This document shows, piece after piece, positions 63,964-64,000 of a stretch of DNA of 64,000 nt (positions are counted from its first letter, which is position 1; every line of letters begins with the position of its first letter). A program made the translations under genes and the position numbers. The notes below the pieces were generated by a model, which did not search any database, was not told where the DNA came from, and saw nothing but the letters and a program-made list of their open reading frames with translations. Source of the DNA: Candidatus Allofournierella pullicola (lineage in GTDB: Bacteria; Bacillota; Clostridia; Oscillospirales; Ruminococcaceae); contig DXFW01000008.1 of the NCBI GenBank assembly GCA_019114225.1, positions 62,001 to 126,000 of the forward strand. The letters are read 5' to 3'.

Positions 63964-64000
63964 ATGAACAACAATTCCACCGCCCTCGCCGAAAAGGTGA
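63964..64000 (+). CDS. mglC: Start of the sugar ABC permease (MglC-like), cut by window edge
   Basis: Only the first codons are visible (MNNNSTALAEKV). A GAGGAGG site precedes the ATG. Position after mglB and mglA predicts the permease MglC; sequence alone cannot confirm it. Confidence 0.55.
   Translation, partial: MNNNSTALAEKV

Overview
This window is the replication-origin region of a G+C-rich Clostridia chromosome. Gene content and protein style fit the Oscillospiraceae/Ruminococcaceae, near Faecalibacterium, Gemmiger or Subdoligranulum; the family is inferred, not proven. dnaA and dnaN flank a stretch with DnaA-box-like sites (about 9.6-9.8 kb). Transcription diverges from there. To the left, on the minus strand, lie dnaN, yaaA, recF, remB, gyrB and gyrA. 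To the right, on the plus strand, lie rpmH, rnpA, yidD, yidC, jag, mnmE, mnmG, rsmG, noc/parB-like, parA, parB and serS. Three identical perfect parS palindromes sit between noc and parA.

After serS come tRNA-Met and tRNA-Glu, separated by a long inverted repeat. Next is a mixed accessory stretch (24.9-37.7 kb): an XRE regulator, two small orphan proteins, DNA repair (tag, ogt), a phosphoglycolate phosphatase-like HAD protein, a YdbS/YdbT pair, uppP, a DUF362 ferredoxin protein, lipoproteins, an M18 aminopeptidase, GluQ-RS and a metallophosphatase.

The most interesting part is 37.8-53.0 kb. It is a co-oriented block holding a sulfonate/nitrate-type ABC transporter, its binding protein, a histidine kinase and LuxR-type response regulator, NagB-like and NagA-like enzymes, a TauE/SafE exporter, then Pgi-like, ManA-like, class II aldolase, TpiA-like, LarA-like and a second TauE/SafE exporter. 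Three promoters in this block carry the same palindrome, GTATGA-N7-TCATAC, touching a weak -35 box. NagB-, Pgi- and TpiA-like proteins keep most catalytic residues but lack residues that normally hold the substrate phosphate; NagA- and ManA-like proteins each show one similar change. I infer a two-component-controlled uptake, catabolism and export system for a sugar that lacks the usual phosphate, perhaps a sulfo-sugar or sulfated sugar.

A visibly lower-G+C insert (53.03-56.73 kb: FAD oxidoreductase, DUF6020-like membrane protein, GtrA) looks horizontally acquired. The right end holds a thioesterase, a MIF-like tautomerase, an alpha/beta hydrolase, a tandem PII-like protein with a DUF1538 membrane protein, and the start of an mglBAC galactose/glucose transporter.

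A second candidate novelty is a dispersed structured repeat with three copies (561-643 minus, 728-820 plus, 33033-33124 plus). Its loops are conserved while its stems differ in sequence but stay paired, as expected of a folded RNA or a palindromic mobile element.
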